Source of the DNA: Proteiniphilum propionicum
GTDB lineage: Bacteria; Bacteroidota; Bacteroidia; Bacteroidales; Dysgonomonadaceae
NCBI RefSeq assembly: GCF_022267555.1
Contig: NZ_CP073586.1
Coordinates: forward strand, 1,851,501-1,915,500
Direction: 5' to 3'
Length of the DNA: 64,000 nucleotides
Shown here: positions 19,201 to 30,367 of the stretch, piece by piece
Layout of the letters: every line of letters begins with the position of its first letter
Position numbering within the stretch: the stretch's first letter is position 1
The notes under the pieces: generated by a model
The model's database searches: none
Seen by the model: only the letters and a program-made list of their open reading frames with translations
Told to the model about the DNA's origin: nothing
Program-made: the position numbers and the translations under genes

Positions 19201-22200
19201 TTACTTCATTCTTTTAATCGTACTATCGTAGAATTGAAATCCAATTCACCACGGCATTTAGGGCATCCAAACCATTCCTTTTAATCGTACTATCGTAGAA
19301 TTGAAATTTATGCACCAACAATGCCATTATCATCCATATCTTTCTTTTAATCGTACTATCGTAGAATTGAAATGTATGTTCTACCTGTATGCCGCTATCT
19401 GTAATGTACTTTTAATCGTACTATCGTAGAATTGAAATGCCTATACGTTCACGCTCATTCATAGTGTGTACACTTCTTTTAATCGTACTATCGTAGAATT
19501 GAAATGCAGAACTACCTTTCGAGGTAGTTTCTGCTGATGTGACTTTTAATCGTACTATCGTAGAATTGAAATTACCATAGAACTTCAATTAAGAAAAATC
19601 AATGAGTCTTTTAATCGTACTATCGTAGAATTGAAATTTTGCACTAGTCAAAGAGCAAAACGGTTGGTTCATAGCTTTTAATCGTACTATCGTAGAATTG
19701 AAATGTGACTGAAGTAGCAACGGCAGTTATGGCGGTAGTAACTTTTAATCGTACTATCGTAGAATTGAAATTGTTGTAGTAACTGTTTGATCTATTCGCT
19801 TCTGAAGCTTTTAATCGTACTATCGTAGAATTGAAATGCCAGTGTAGCCAGTGGTTCATTGTCTGTTGCTGACTTTTAATCGTACTATCGTAGAATTGAA
19901 ATAGATAAGCTAATAGACTGCTCTGAGATAATTGTAGTCTTTTAATCGTACTATCGTAGAATTGAAATGGATTTACCAACGTGGAAAATGCACGGCATTG
20001 AAATCTTTTAATCGTACTATCGTAGAATTGAAATGCCTATGATATTAGGACAGACAGATTCGAGATAGGACTTTTAATCGTACTATCGTAGAATTGAAAT
20101 CTTTTAAAAAAAAAGCAACGAAAATGGAACCAGTAACTTTTAATCGTACTATCGTAGAATTGAAATACAGTAGGACCACTGTTCGGCTCATTCAAGCTGC
20201 ACTTTTAATCGTACTATCGTAGAATTGAAATAATTAAAGTTAACGAAGCCCAAGCGAACAAACTTAACTTTTAATCGTACTATCGTAGAATTGAAATTCC
20301 AGTCCGACAAAATCAGAGACATCGAGAACGTTCTTTTAATCGTACTATCGTAGAATTGAAATAAATGAAATGTAGCCTGAACCTGTATTTTTTAATATTC
20401 TTTTAATCGTACTATCGTAGAATTGAAATTTATCCAGTTCGCCGAAACTGACACATTGAACCTCCCTTTTAATCGTACTATCGTAGAATTGAAATGCGAC
20501 TGGAGAAGCGGGAAAAATCTATGTAACGACTTTTAATCGTACTATCGTAGAATTGAAATGATTTTGCAAATCCAACACTCCCCGCAACTGGTGACTTTTA
20601 ATCGTACTATCGTAGAATTGAAATCATCATCGAGTTCGTTAGCCTTCTTCGTGCTTACGTCTTTTAATCGTACTATCGTAGAATTGAAATCGGTGTACGT
20701 TCCTCCGCTCTCATCCATCATGAGACGCTTTTAATCGTACTATCGTAGAATTGAAATGCATCAGGATCCTGCCACGCCGTTATAAAAAGCATAACCTTTT
20801 AATCGTACTATCGTAGAATTGAAATGCCTGCTCCATGCGGATCAGTTCCTCACGAGCCTGCTTTTAATCGTACTATCGTAGAATTGAAATACCTGCCGGA
20901 ATCGTTCAAAAAGCAGAAGATCGAACTTTTAATCGTACTATCGTAGAATTGAAATTTTGTTGACTTCCGACTTTCTGCGCAAGTTCCTTCTTTTAATCGT
21001 ACTATCGTAGAATTGAAATGCAAAGGCACGGCGTAATTACCTGTCGGCACAGGAACTTTTAATCGTACTATCGTAGAATTGAAATATAACACTGAATATA
21101 AACGGAACCATCGGCGCTCCGCTTTTAATCGTACTATCGTAGAATTGAAATTCGGGTAGTGGAATATTTAAATTGGAGAAATGAAACTTTTAATCGTACT
21201 ATCGTAGAATTGAAATAGTCCCTTGTTATACTTACCTGATCGTCTCTTGAAAGACTTTTAATCGTACTATCGTAGAATTGAAATGCGTATCCACAAGGCA
21301 ATAGCATAATCTGTAATGATCTTTTAATCGTACTATCGTAGAATTGAAATCATGGAAGAATGGCATATATAATAAACATTTATCGACTTTTAATCGTACT
21401 ATCGTAGAATTGAAATTTTCGCTGATAAATTGACACGTTTGTCCATCATCGCTTTTAATCGTACTATCGTAGAATTGAAATAACCCGAAGAGGACTGGCA
21501 AGAGTGGTACAACTCGTTCTTTTAATCGTACTATCGTAGAATTGAAATACCTTACCGCTTGTTTTTGCGAAATTGACGGCTCGTTCTTTTAATCGTACTA
21601 TCGTAGAATTGAAATTCGTGTTGGCGTTTTTTACTATCGTCTCGAAATTCTTTTAATCGTACTATCGTAGAATTGAAATTTGGGCAACACGACTAAATAT
21701 CTGCTTGTGTCCACTTTTAATCGTACTATCGTAGAATTGAAATCTCGTTTAGGAACTTGCGTGCCAAAATTGTATCCCATCTTTTAATCGTACTATCGTA
21801 GAATTGAAATAGTTGTTGACATTAGAAAGGAATAGACCCGACATTCTTTTAATCGTACTATCGTAGAATTGAAATCTGTGAGAGATTCTTTCAAAGGTAA
21901 CTCCTGAATAGTCTTTTAATCGTACTATCGTAGAATTGAAATAATCTATTGAAATAAGTAAAAGCATATTGTATAGTTCTTTTAATCGTACTATCGTAGA
22001 ATTGAAATCTTGACAAATTCTTTATACCAATTATCTTTGTGAGCAACTTTTAATCGTACTATCGTAGAATTGAAATGGGAGATTCTGGCACCTTATCCAC
22101 AATGGGTGAAAGCTTTTAATCGTACTATCGTAGAATTGAAATGTCAATTACGATTATTCGTTGGGATTGTCAGGGTGCTTTTAATCGTACTATCGTAGAA

Positions 22201-25200
22201 TTGAAATGAGGCAATTTTATTGCTTCAAGGTTTTGAGTGTGTCTTTTAATCGTACTATCGTAGAATTGAAATCTCAAACAACAGCGGACGAAGCATCAAG
22301 TATCGCCCTTTTAATCGTACTATCGTAGAATTGAAATTAATTACGACTATGTGTATCGTGCAGTTTGTGAACTTTTAATCGTACTATCGTAGAATTGAAA
22401 TCAACATTAAAATTCACGACACAGACCGCAGATCTGTCTTTTAATCGTACTATCGTAGAATTGAAATGTTAACCGTTAACTGGGAGGACAACAAGGTTGC
22501 AATCTTTTAATCGTACTATCGTAGAATTGAAATGCATTGCCAAAAGATTTTTATACGCTTTTAATCGACTTTTAATCGTACTATCGTAGAATTGAAATAC
22601 AAGTTCAAAACGCAAACGAAACGCAACGAGAACCTTTTAATCGTACTATCGTAGAATTGAAATTCCAATCAATTACGCAATATTTGTCAGAAAGAAGTTC
22701 TTTTAATCGTACTATCGTAGAATTGAAATTCAATCATTTGAAGGCTGAATGCGTTTAACAAAAACTTTTAATCGTACTATCGTAGAATTGAAATGTTCAC
22801 GGCTGACTTCCGTGAATCTTACTGTTGTCTTTTAATCGTACTATCGTAGAATTGAAATACAGGGGTAAGTTCAACAGAAGAGGAAAAGACCGAACTTTTA
22901 ATCGTACTATCGTAGAATTGAAATACAAATTACATAGTAGTTAGGATTGACGTTTGATAACTTTTAATCGTACTATCGTAGAATTGAAATCACACAAACC
23001 ACGTTTTACTAAACTTTCGGCTCGTTCTTTTAATCGTACTATCGTAGAATTGAAATTTCGTAAAGGAGATGGAAAAGATGCTGCCCGAAGCTTTTAATCG
23101 TACTATCGTAGAATTGAAATCCCGTTTTTGTGATGATTGGGGTAAAACCACATTTCTTTTAATCGTACTATCGTAGAATTGAAATGTTGACTATTTGCGA
23201 AAAATTGAAAACATTTATCCTGCTTTTAATCGTACTATCGTAGAATTGAAATTGAAAAACTTGTTGCCGTTTGCGTTGATATAATCACTTTTAATCGTAC
23301 TATCGTAGAATTGAAATCCACTTGCACCTGCCGAGATACCTCCGATGCTTTCTTTTAATCGTACTATCGTAGAATTGAAATGCAGACAATGAAATTGTTG
23401 GCATGTTCGATGATTTCTTTTAATCGTACTATCGTAGAATTGAAATTCACAACAAGGATTGAATAATCAATTAAAAAAAACGCTTTTAATCGTACTATCG
23501 TAGAATTGAAATTGTATATTGAGGTTCAAGCACACTCATAATAACAGCCTTTTAATCGTACTATCGTAGAATTGAAATTTTTCAGGTGGGTACAAAAAAA
23601 GCGGGGAGATTCCTTTTAATCGTACTATCGTAGAATTGAAATATGCCACCGTTACACTTAACCTGTTTTTTCTGAAACTTTTAATCGTACTATCGTAGAA
23701 TTGAAATCACGCTCAAAGTTGTTACATGCACGTGCTCGCTATCTTTTAATCGTACTATCGTAGAATTGAAATCCACGTTGGCGTTAATATCGAGGGTTGT
23801 AACGCTTCTTTTAATCGTACTATCGTAGAATTGAAATGATTCAGAAGGAACGTCTTGTCGTTTTCCAGAACAGACTTTTAATCGTACTATCGTAGAATTG
23901 AAATCGGGGTATGGAATGGAGTCAATCCTTACTATACTTACTTTTAATCGTACTATCGTAGAATTGAAATAGTAACCTCCGATATACTCTCAGCTTCTGC
24001 GTGTTCTTTTAATCGTACTATCGTAGAATTGAAATATGGCCTCGTATTCGTCACGCTGCACGGGGCGGGCTTTTAATCGTACTATCGTAGAATTGAAATG
24101 AAAAACTTTCTCGACGCTACAACAGACGAGGCGAGACTTTTAATCGTACTATCGTAGAATTGAAATTTATTACCTCCAATTATAAAGTAATCCATAATTT
24201 ATCTTTTAATCGTACTATCGTAGAATTGAAATTCTGATACCTGTATAGATATTTACCTTATTGTATCTCTTTTAATCGTACTATCGTAGAATTGAAATTG
24301 GTGTCGGAGAATAACGAGGAGGTGTTTACTATTACTTTTAATCGTACTATCGTAGAATTGAAATGATTCAGAAGGAACGTCTTGTCGTTTTCCAGAACAG
24401 ACTTTTAATCGTACTATCGTAGAATTGAAATAATACTCATCTATATCCTGATCATCAGGTATAGTTCTTTTAATCGTACTATCGTAGAATTGAAATTTTG
24501 ATAGTGTGCCATCCGCTCTTGTTTGTGAATACTTTTAATCGTACTATCGTAGAATTGAAATTCAGTAGAATCAATAATAGCATTTGATCCACTTTCTCCT
24601 TTTAATCGTACTATCGTAGAATTGAAATCATATCTGCTATTGAAGTATACAAGAAAACTAAATCTTTTAATCGTACTATCGTAGAATTGAAATAGCCCAG
24701 ATGCGCCCAGTATTTTTGAGTTAACACACCTTTTAATCGTACTATCGTAGAATTGAAATGTGATGCCATTATAGGGATCATGTGACATCTACAGTCTTTT
24801 AATCGTACTATCGTAGAATTGAAATAGATTTTTTGCATCATCAAGAACCTGTTCTGCATTACTTTTAATCGTACTATCGTAGAATTGAAATTCAATCATT
24901 TGCACTTCAACTCTTATATTCTGATCACTTTTAATCGTACTATCGTAGAATTGAAATCACACAAACCACGTTTTACTAAACTTTCGGCTCGTTCTTTTAA
25001 TCGTACTATCGTAGAATTGAAATCGAAAAGACTAGAAAGGGTTGCTCCATACCCCGCAACTTTTAATCGTACTATCGTAGAATTGAAATTTTGAAAACCC
25101 GGAGGCGTATATGGTTTGTATGGTCTTTTAATCGTACTATCGTAGAATTGAAATAAATAAGTGGTCTTTGAAATATTGCACTAAATAAACTTTTAATCGT

Positions 25201-26586
25201 ACTATCGTAGAATTGAAATATCCCGCTAACCGAAGAAATCCTCTTGAAGTGTGGGCTTTTAATCGTACTATCGTAGAATTGAAATAAGGTCAACAGCGTC
25301 GGGATGGTCAGGGAAATATTCTTTTAATCGTACTATCGTAGAATTGAAATTGACCGTGATAGGCAACATCAGCCGCACCGTGGAGGTCTTTTAATCGTAC
25401 TATCGTAGAATTGAAATGACAAATAAGAGATTTAGCAAAAGACTTAATGTGACTTTTAATCGTACTATCGTAGAATTGAAATCCCATCCGGATAGTTACA
25501 TAATTATTTTCATATTCACTTTTAATCGTACTATCGTAGAATTGAAATCTACACGTTAACGGTACTGAAAAGAAAAAAGAGGTCCTTTTAATCGTACTAT
25601 CGTAGAATTGAAATAATAGCAGCTGATCGATGTCGAGGACACGTATCAGGCTTTTAATCGTACTATCGTAGAATTGAAATTCTGGTATGCTGGCATCACA
25701 AGCAAGAGGATTTGCAACTTTTAATCGTACTATCGTAGAATTGAAATCAGGCTGACGTAAAGAAACGTCTCGATGACTTCCTCGACTTTTAATCGTACTA
25801 TCGTAGAATTGAAATCCAGTCCACGAAGCGCCAGCTTCTGAGCCTTTGTCTTTTAATCGTACTATCGTAGAATTGAAATAAAGCAAAGGTTACCGCATGC
25901 TCTTCAAACACACAACTTTTAATCGTACTATCGTAGAATTGAAATTGTTACCGCCTGATCGCATGTTACGTGTTTTGGTTTCTTTTAATCGTACTATCGT
26001 AGAATTGAAATTACAAAAGGCAGTCGGTGGAACGATAAACCTTTACACTTTTAATCGTACTATCGTAGAATTGAAATTGACATCGGCATAGACATCATCC
26101 ATGGCGGCTGCACTTTTAATCGTACTATCGTAGAATTGAAATTCGACATAGCGTCCGTGATGCATAATACCAAGATCGCTTTTAATCGTACTATCGTAGA
26201 ATTGAAATGCTCGTGCCGATATTGACGATTATACCCGCAAAACTTTTAATCGTACTATCGTAGAATTGAAATTACCTTGGCTTACTTCGCCAGTATAATG
26301 AGTATAATACTTTTAATCGTACTATCGTAGAATTGAAATGTATCATGCGGTCCGGCAAACCGGTGTAATATTGCGACTTTTAATCGTACTATCGTAGAAT
26401 TGAAATATTTAAAACGTCAAGGAGTGAAAGCTGGTGTATCACTTTTAATCGTACTATCGTAGAATTGAAATAAAATTAAAGAAATAAAGACAAGAAAGGT
26501 TTCAGCTTTTAATCGTACTATCGTAGAATTGAAATGAATGTAGGTCACGCAATCATCGATGTTCTTTTCATTCTTTTAATCGTACT
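13252..26586 (+). CRISPR. CRISPR array, leader-proximal segment (203 complete repeats plus a split one)
   Basis: Repeats are 30 nt, beginning CTTTTAATCG and ending ATTGAAAT, and I located 204 starts between 13252 and 26573 line by line. Mean period is 65.6 bp, so spacers average about 36 nt. Every repeat looked identical. The last (26573) is cut after its first 14 bases by the IS66 element. The terminal ATTGAAAT is the expected 8-nt crRNA 5' tag for type I-B/III processing, consistent with transcription from the left leader. Exact or near-exact spacer pairs occur at 15834/16292, 16161/16556, 16490/19573, 16096/18195, 22991/24958 and 23838/24365. Confidence 0.99.
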
Positions 26587-26653
26587 GTAAGCATTCGGTG
26601 TATACCGTCAAATTTTATTTTTTGAACATTTCTATATTTGCCCACAAAAAAAG

Positions 26654-27013
26654 ATGTGGACATTAAAACAGTTTGAAACAATTTTTGATCGCTATCACTC
26701 CAGCGGCCTTAGTTTGAAAGATTTTTGTCAAAACGAATGTATTCTGGAGTCCAAGTTTTTTTATTAGCAAAGGAAATTACGGGAATACAATAAGCGTAAA
26801 GAGCAACCGTCCGACTTTGTACCAATAGTTTTCTCCGGCCCAAATCAGCCGTTACCGGTAAAAAAGACAGTTCAGCAAAAAACATTTCAGGAGCATGTTG
26901 ACCCCACCGCAGGTAATGTTCTGGAAGTAGTCTATCCCAATGGCGTTAAAGTGCGTGTTCCCATGGGAACTGATCCAACTCAACTTCGTTCACTGATCCT
27001 TTTAATCCAATAA
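26654..27013 (+). pseudogene. tnpA: IS66 accessory protein TnpA with a nonsense codon
   Basis: The frame starting at ATG 26654 reads as the small IS66 TnpA protein, but it has a TAG stop at 26765-26767. It then continues open as QRKLREYNKRKEQ to a natural stop at 27011-27013, just before tnpB. The family normally has a tryptophan at this point (YWQRKL), so a single TGG to TAG change explains it. The rest of the 119-codon frame is undamaged, which points to a recent mutation. Confidence 0.85.
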
Positions 27014-27016
27014 TCC

Positions 27017-27367
27017 ATGTTCAATCTGAACGATTCGATGCGTTACTGGCTCTATTCATTTCCAACTGATATGCGAAAAGGGTTTTACACATTAAGCGGT
27101 CTGGTCACAGATCAGATGGGACAGGATGTACACAGCGGAGACGTATTCATTTTTCTGAACCGTCAATGCACGAGTTTGAAAGCCTTGCACATGGAACATG
27201 GCGGTTTGGTAATTTATTATCTGAAGCTTGAAAAAGGTAATTTTTCATTACCTTCTTTTGATGAAAATGGAAAGGTTTATCCCTTTTCCTGGCAGAAACT
27301 CATGTTGATGGTACAGGGGATAGAAACAGGGAAATGTAAATATAAAAAACGCTGGAAAGGCGCATAA
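27017..27367 (+). CDS. tnpB: IS66 accessory protein TnpB
   Basis: A 116-residue protein with the IS66 TnpB (Orf2) signature: YSFPTDMRKGFYTLSGLV near the N-terminus, then GDVFIFLNRQCTSLKAL and a C-terminal PFSWQKLMLMVQGIE. It is required for IS66 transposition, although its biochemical role is unclear. It starts 3 nt after the tnpA stop and is intact. Confidence 0.93.
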   Translation: MFNLNDSMRYWLYSFPTDMRKGFYTLSGLVTDQMGQDVHSGDVFIFLNRQCTSLKALHMEHGGLVIYYLKLEKGNFSLPSFDENGKVYPFSWQKLMLMVQGIETGKCKYKKRWKGA

Positions 27368-27448
27368 ATAAACGATTTAGCTTCATTTTTACTTGCATAT
27401 GTTGTACCGTTTTTGTATCTTTACTCTCGCTATCCGATCAAGAAAAAG

Positions 27449-29125
27449 ATGCAAGAAAACAAAGAAAATCCGAACGAACTTTTAGAACTCCTGCTGGAGA
27501 AGTGCGACCGTTTATATCAGGAGAACATGCTTCTGAAGGGTAAGCTTGAAGACCGTACGGATGTGGATGCATTAAAATCCTCCTATGAACAAACCATATC
27601 ATTGAAAGATGAAAAGATCCTCAAGCTGGAGGATGAGGTTGCTTACCTCAGACGCAGGATATGGGGCAAATCCAGTGAACGCTTTATCAAGGAAGATCCA
27701 CAGCAGCGACGCATCGATTTTGAAGGACTTGATCTGTTACCTGAAGAACAGGAACTGGCAGAAGCAGCCAAAGCGGAAATAGAGGCCTTCAGGGAAAGAC
27801 GCGTGAAGGAACAGGTGAAACGCAAACCGGTTCGCAAACCTTTACCCGAAGACCTGCCTCGTGTAGAGGAGCACCTTTACCCCGCTGAAATAAGTGACAA
27901 CAAAAATGCATGGACCGAGCTGGAGCCAGAGATCACCGAAGTACTGGAGTATGAACCCGCGAAATGTTATGTCAGAAGGATTGTACGTCACAAATATGTT
28001 TTAAAAAACAAACTGTCCCGGGAGTCTTCTCCCATTGTTACCGCATCACTCCCTACCAGATACCAGCCTATTGCACGCAGTTATGCCGGAGGTACGCTCC
28101 TGGCGGAACTGATGATAAACAAGTATGTGAATCACCTGCCCTTTTACCGCCAGATACAGATGATGAAACAGATGGGAGTCAATCTGCCACCACCCACGGT
28201 AAACGACTGGTTCAAGGATACGGCCGATCTGCTAAGGCCTCTTTATTACAGACTGAAAGAACTGGTTCTTGCCACCGATTACATCCAGGTGGATGAGACA
28301 ACCGTGCCGGTCATACATAACGAGAAGCATAAAACTGTCAACGGATACATGTGGATGGTACGCTCAGTCATGGACAAGCAACTCTTCTTCCATTATGATC
28401 ATGGCTCCAGGGCACAAAAAGTAGCATTATCTCTTTTAATGGACTTCCGTGGTGCCATGCAGACCGACGGGTATGGCGTGTATCAAATGTACGAGTACAA
28501 AAAAGGCGTACTGCCACTGGGATGTTGGGCCCACGCAAGGCGAAAGTTTAAAGAGTCGCTTAAAAATGACAGATCCAGGGCAGAATATGCTCTTGAACAG
28601 ATAGGTCTCCTCTACGAGGTGGAAAGGGAAGCTGATGATAAAAACCTTTCTTGTGAAGAAAGGGCCAAACTTCGTGAAAGTCATGCTTACCCCATCATGG
28701 TTGCCTTTGAAAAGTGGCTGGCTATAGAATATCGCAAAGTATTACCAAAAAGTCCGATAGGCAAGGCAATAAAATATTGTTATGACATCTATCACCGGCT
28801 AAGCCGGTATCATCTGGATGGCCGGTACCGCATAGACAACAATCTTGCGGAGAATAGCCTGAGAGGTTTGGCACTGGGAAGAAAAAACTACCTTTTTTGT
28901 GGTAACCATGACGCTGCGGAAGATGCTGCAGTTATTTACTCCTTGCTTGGTTGCTGTAAGGCTGCGGATGTCAACTTCCGGGACTGGATGGTTTACGTTC
29001 TTGGTCATATACACGATTACGACGAAGATTATACGTTGGATCTGGCTGAACTGCTACCTTCAAACTGGCTGCTAAAAAAATCCTGGAAACTCCAAATCGA
29101 CTCTGAATGTTTTGCAAGTTTTTGA
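27449..29125 (+). CDS. tnpC: IS66 transposase TnpC (DDE)
   Basis: The transposase of the element, about 558 residues from ATG 27449. The frame is open a little further upstream from a TTG, but the ATG gives the usual N-terminus. A leucine-zipper-like helix (SLKDEKILKLEDEVAYLRRR) precedes the KSSERF segment. The DDE residues appear as YIQVDETTVPV, MQTDGYGVY and LAENSLRG. The C-terminal GCCKAADVNFRDWM matches the family's end. The gene is intact, but the partner tnpA is broken. Confidence 0.94.
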   Translation: MQENKENPNELLELLLEKCDRLYQENMLLKGKLEDRTDVDALKSSYEQTISLKDEKILKLEDEVAYLRRRIWGKSSERFIKEDPQQRRIDFEGLDLLPEEQELAEAAKAEIEAFRERRVKEQVKRKPVRKPLPEDLPRVEEHLYPAEISDNKNAWTELEPEITEVLEYEPAKCYVRRIVRHKYVLKNKLSRESSPIVTASLPTRYQPIARSYAGGTLLAELMINKYVNHLPFYRQIQMMKQMGVNLPPPTVNDWFKDTADLLRPLYYRLKELVLATDYIQVDETTVPVIHNEKHKTVNGYMWMVRSVMDKQLFFHYDHGSRAQKVALSLLMDFRGAMQTDGYGVYQMYEYKKGVLPLGCWAHARRKFKESLKNDRSRAEYALEQIGLLYEVEREADDKNLSCEERAKLRESHAYPIMVAFEKWLAIEYRKVLPKSPIGKAIKYCYDIYHRLSRYHLDGRYRIDNNLAENSLRGLALGRKNYLFCGNHDAAEDAAVIYSLLGCCKAADVNFRDWMVYVLGHIHDYDEDYTLDLAELLPSNWLLKKSWKLQIDSECFASF

Positions 29126-29186
29126 AAGAAAATATTCAAAAACTATAAAACCTTGCAATAAAACACGGACTTTACCGAATGCTTAC

Positions 29187-29342
29187 ATCGTACTATCGTA
29201 GAATTGAAATCTCAATAAACTTTTCTGATTGTTTTCCAAGGTTGTTGCTTTTAATCGTACTATCGTAGAATTGAAATGCTACAACCCGCACACTCATGAT
29301 GAAAGACTATGCCTTTTAATCGTACTATCGTAGAATTGAAAT
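29187..29342 (+). CRISPR. CRISPR array, leader-distal segment beyond IS66
   Basis: After the IS66 right end the second half of the split repeat resumes (through 29210). Two further complete, perfect repeats follow, at 29248-29277 and 29313-29342, with two spacers between them. No degenerate terminal repeat is visible, which is unusual for the old end of an array. These oldest spacers are now separated from the leader promoter by 2.6 kb of insertion sequence. Confidence 0.97.
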
Positions 29343-29533
29343 ATGAAGGTTGTTGCTGATACCAAAGGTACTGAATTCTGAAAGCAATTCACAACAGTTA
29401 TCCCGTGTATGCATGTTTTTGTTAAACATTTTGTTCTTAATGAAATAGAACCTATTTTTGGATAAAGTTTTTTGCAGAAAGGGCCTGATAACATCAAGCT
29501 TGTGCAGACTTTTTATCAGGAATATAACTAACA
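29343..29533. other. AT-rich stretch after the array with a terminator-like hairpin
   Basis: No gene is evident here. CCTGATAA at 29484-29491 pairs with TTATCAGG at 29513-29520 around a loop of about 21 nt. It lacks a following U tract on the + strand, so as a terminator for pre-crRNA it is weak. Confidence 0.3.
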
Positions 29534-29806
29534 CTACATTTCTGATTTTTCTCGTGATATTGATTGTGGTTCGTTATGAATTACATAACACTCCTTAATT
29601 ACGTAGGTCGCTGATGGGTGCAAATAATGGGAGCAACGGAACGCTGTATACCCTGCATGCGGACAAATAATTGCACGTACGTGGTGTTGTTTTTTTTCAA
29701 CGGCAGCCCGAAAGTAGCTGCCGACCTCTTCCTGCAACATATCTGCGTTCACCGGATAAAACTGTCCGGCAACGGCAGGCTTTCTGTCTGTGCTGATGTT
29801 TTTCAT
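29534..29806 (-). pseudogene. Degraded N-terminal remnant of a MEMO/AmmeMemoRadiSam-B gene
   Basis: The first roughly 55 residues (KPAVAGQFYPVNADMLQEEV, then RAIICPHAGYT) match the conserved start of the Memo-like protein AMMECR-system B, including the PHAGY motif. Beyond that the reading frame departs from the family and stops after 90 residues instead of about 270. Fragments of plausible continuation appear in other frames, so both frameshifting and 3' loss are likely. The missing 3' part would lie where the CRISPR array now ends, suggesting that array arrival or local rearrangement removed it. Confidence 0.75.
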
Positions 29807-29842
29807 ATTCCGGTTTTTTCTCTTTAAACAAATTTCGGAGCA

Positions 29843-30367
29843 TCATGATGAGGCCCCGGTGATTTCGATCAATGGCGGCCCCACAAAGTCTTCCAGATGC
29901 TCATCAACATAGTGGGCAATGATGGCGGTCTCTTCCTCTTCGATAAAGAAAAATTTCTCTTCCAGTTCGTCGAACTGCTCAAAATCTACGTACATGGCCA
30001 TAAACTCTTCTTCGGTTGTTTCACGCTCCAGCTCTTCCTGATGCAAGTCGTAAATCTCTTTGGCCTTGTAGAGTATTTTCGATAATCCTTTAGCTCCCAT
30101 CTGCTTCAACGCCTTTGCTACAGGATTGTTGAAAATATAACCTCCGTAACCGTTTTGAATAAGCTGCACAAATCCACCCTCGTTAACCTCTTCCGAAATA
30201 AAGCGGAGTGCCATTAATGTGTGCTGGTATCCGTTCAGCTTCTCCATATTTCCGGCGTTGATTTCACCTCCAAGCTCTTGGAGATAGGTGTCGGTGAAAA
30301 GTTTCAGAAATTCGTCCATCCCTTTTCCGGCTGCTTCGATGATTTTGTTTTCGTGAATTTGTATCAT
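29843..30367 (-). CDS. DUF4375 (DMP19-like) domain protein
   Basis: A 174-residue acidic protein. The segment NEGGFVQLIQNGYGGYIFNNP followed by helical KALKQMGAKGLSKILYKA resembles the DMP19/DUF4375 fold, whose Drosophila-phage-type relatives mimic DNA. The C-terminal third is strongly acidic (EELEEKFFFIEEEE). I chose the ATG at 30367; the longer open frame upstream looks like untranslated DNA. A -7-like box on this strand (TACTTTTG, 30450-30457) could serve it. Function unknown. Confidence 0.7.
   Translation of the reverse strand: MIQIHENKIIEAAGKGMDEFLKLFTDTYLQELGGEINAGNMEKLNGYQHTLMALRFISEEVNEGGFVQLIQNGYGGYIFNNPVAKALKQMGAKGLSKILYKAKEIYDLHQEELERETTEEEFMAMYVDFEQFDELEEKFFFIEEEETAIIAHYVDEHLEDFVGPPLIEITGASS

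Larger units (their letters stand above)
26587..29186 (+). mobile_element. IS66-family insertion sequence inside a CRISPR repeat
   Basis: A 2600-bp element with terminal inverted repeats GTAAGCATTCGGT at both ends. It is flanked by the perfect 8-bp direct repeat ATCGTACT (26579-26586 and 29187-29194), the duplication size expected for IS66. The target is the middle of a CRISPR repeat, and removing the element plus one copy of the duplication restores a perfect 30-nt repeat. It carries the three usual IS66 genes, tnpA (broken), tnpB and tnpC, all on the + strand. Confidence 0.97.

Noticed and set aside
13503-26091. Many open frames inside the array encoding repeated FNSTIVRLK, FQFYDSTIK or FNRTIVELK peptides
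   Set aside because: They are translations of the CRISPR repeat on either strand, not genes.
13252-29342. Spacers targeting genes inside this window
   Set aside because: I could not compare some 205 spacers with both strands by eye reliably and saw no obvious match; a BLAST of spacers against the window would decide.
29483-29520. Hairpin after the array as a strong intrinsic terminator
   Set aside because: The loop is long and there is no U tract on the array's strand, so I listed it only as a weak structure.
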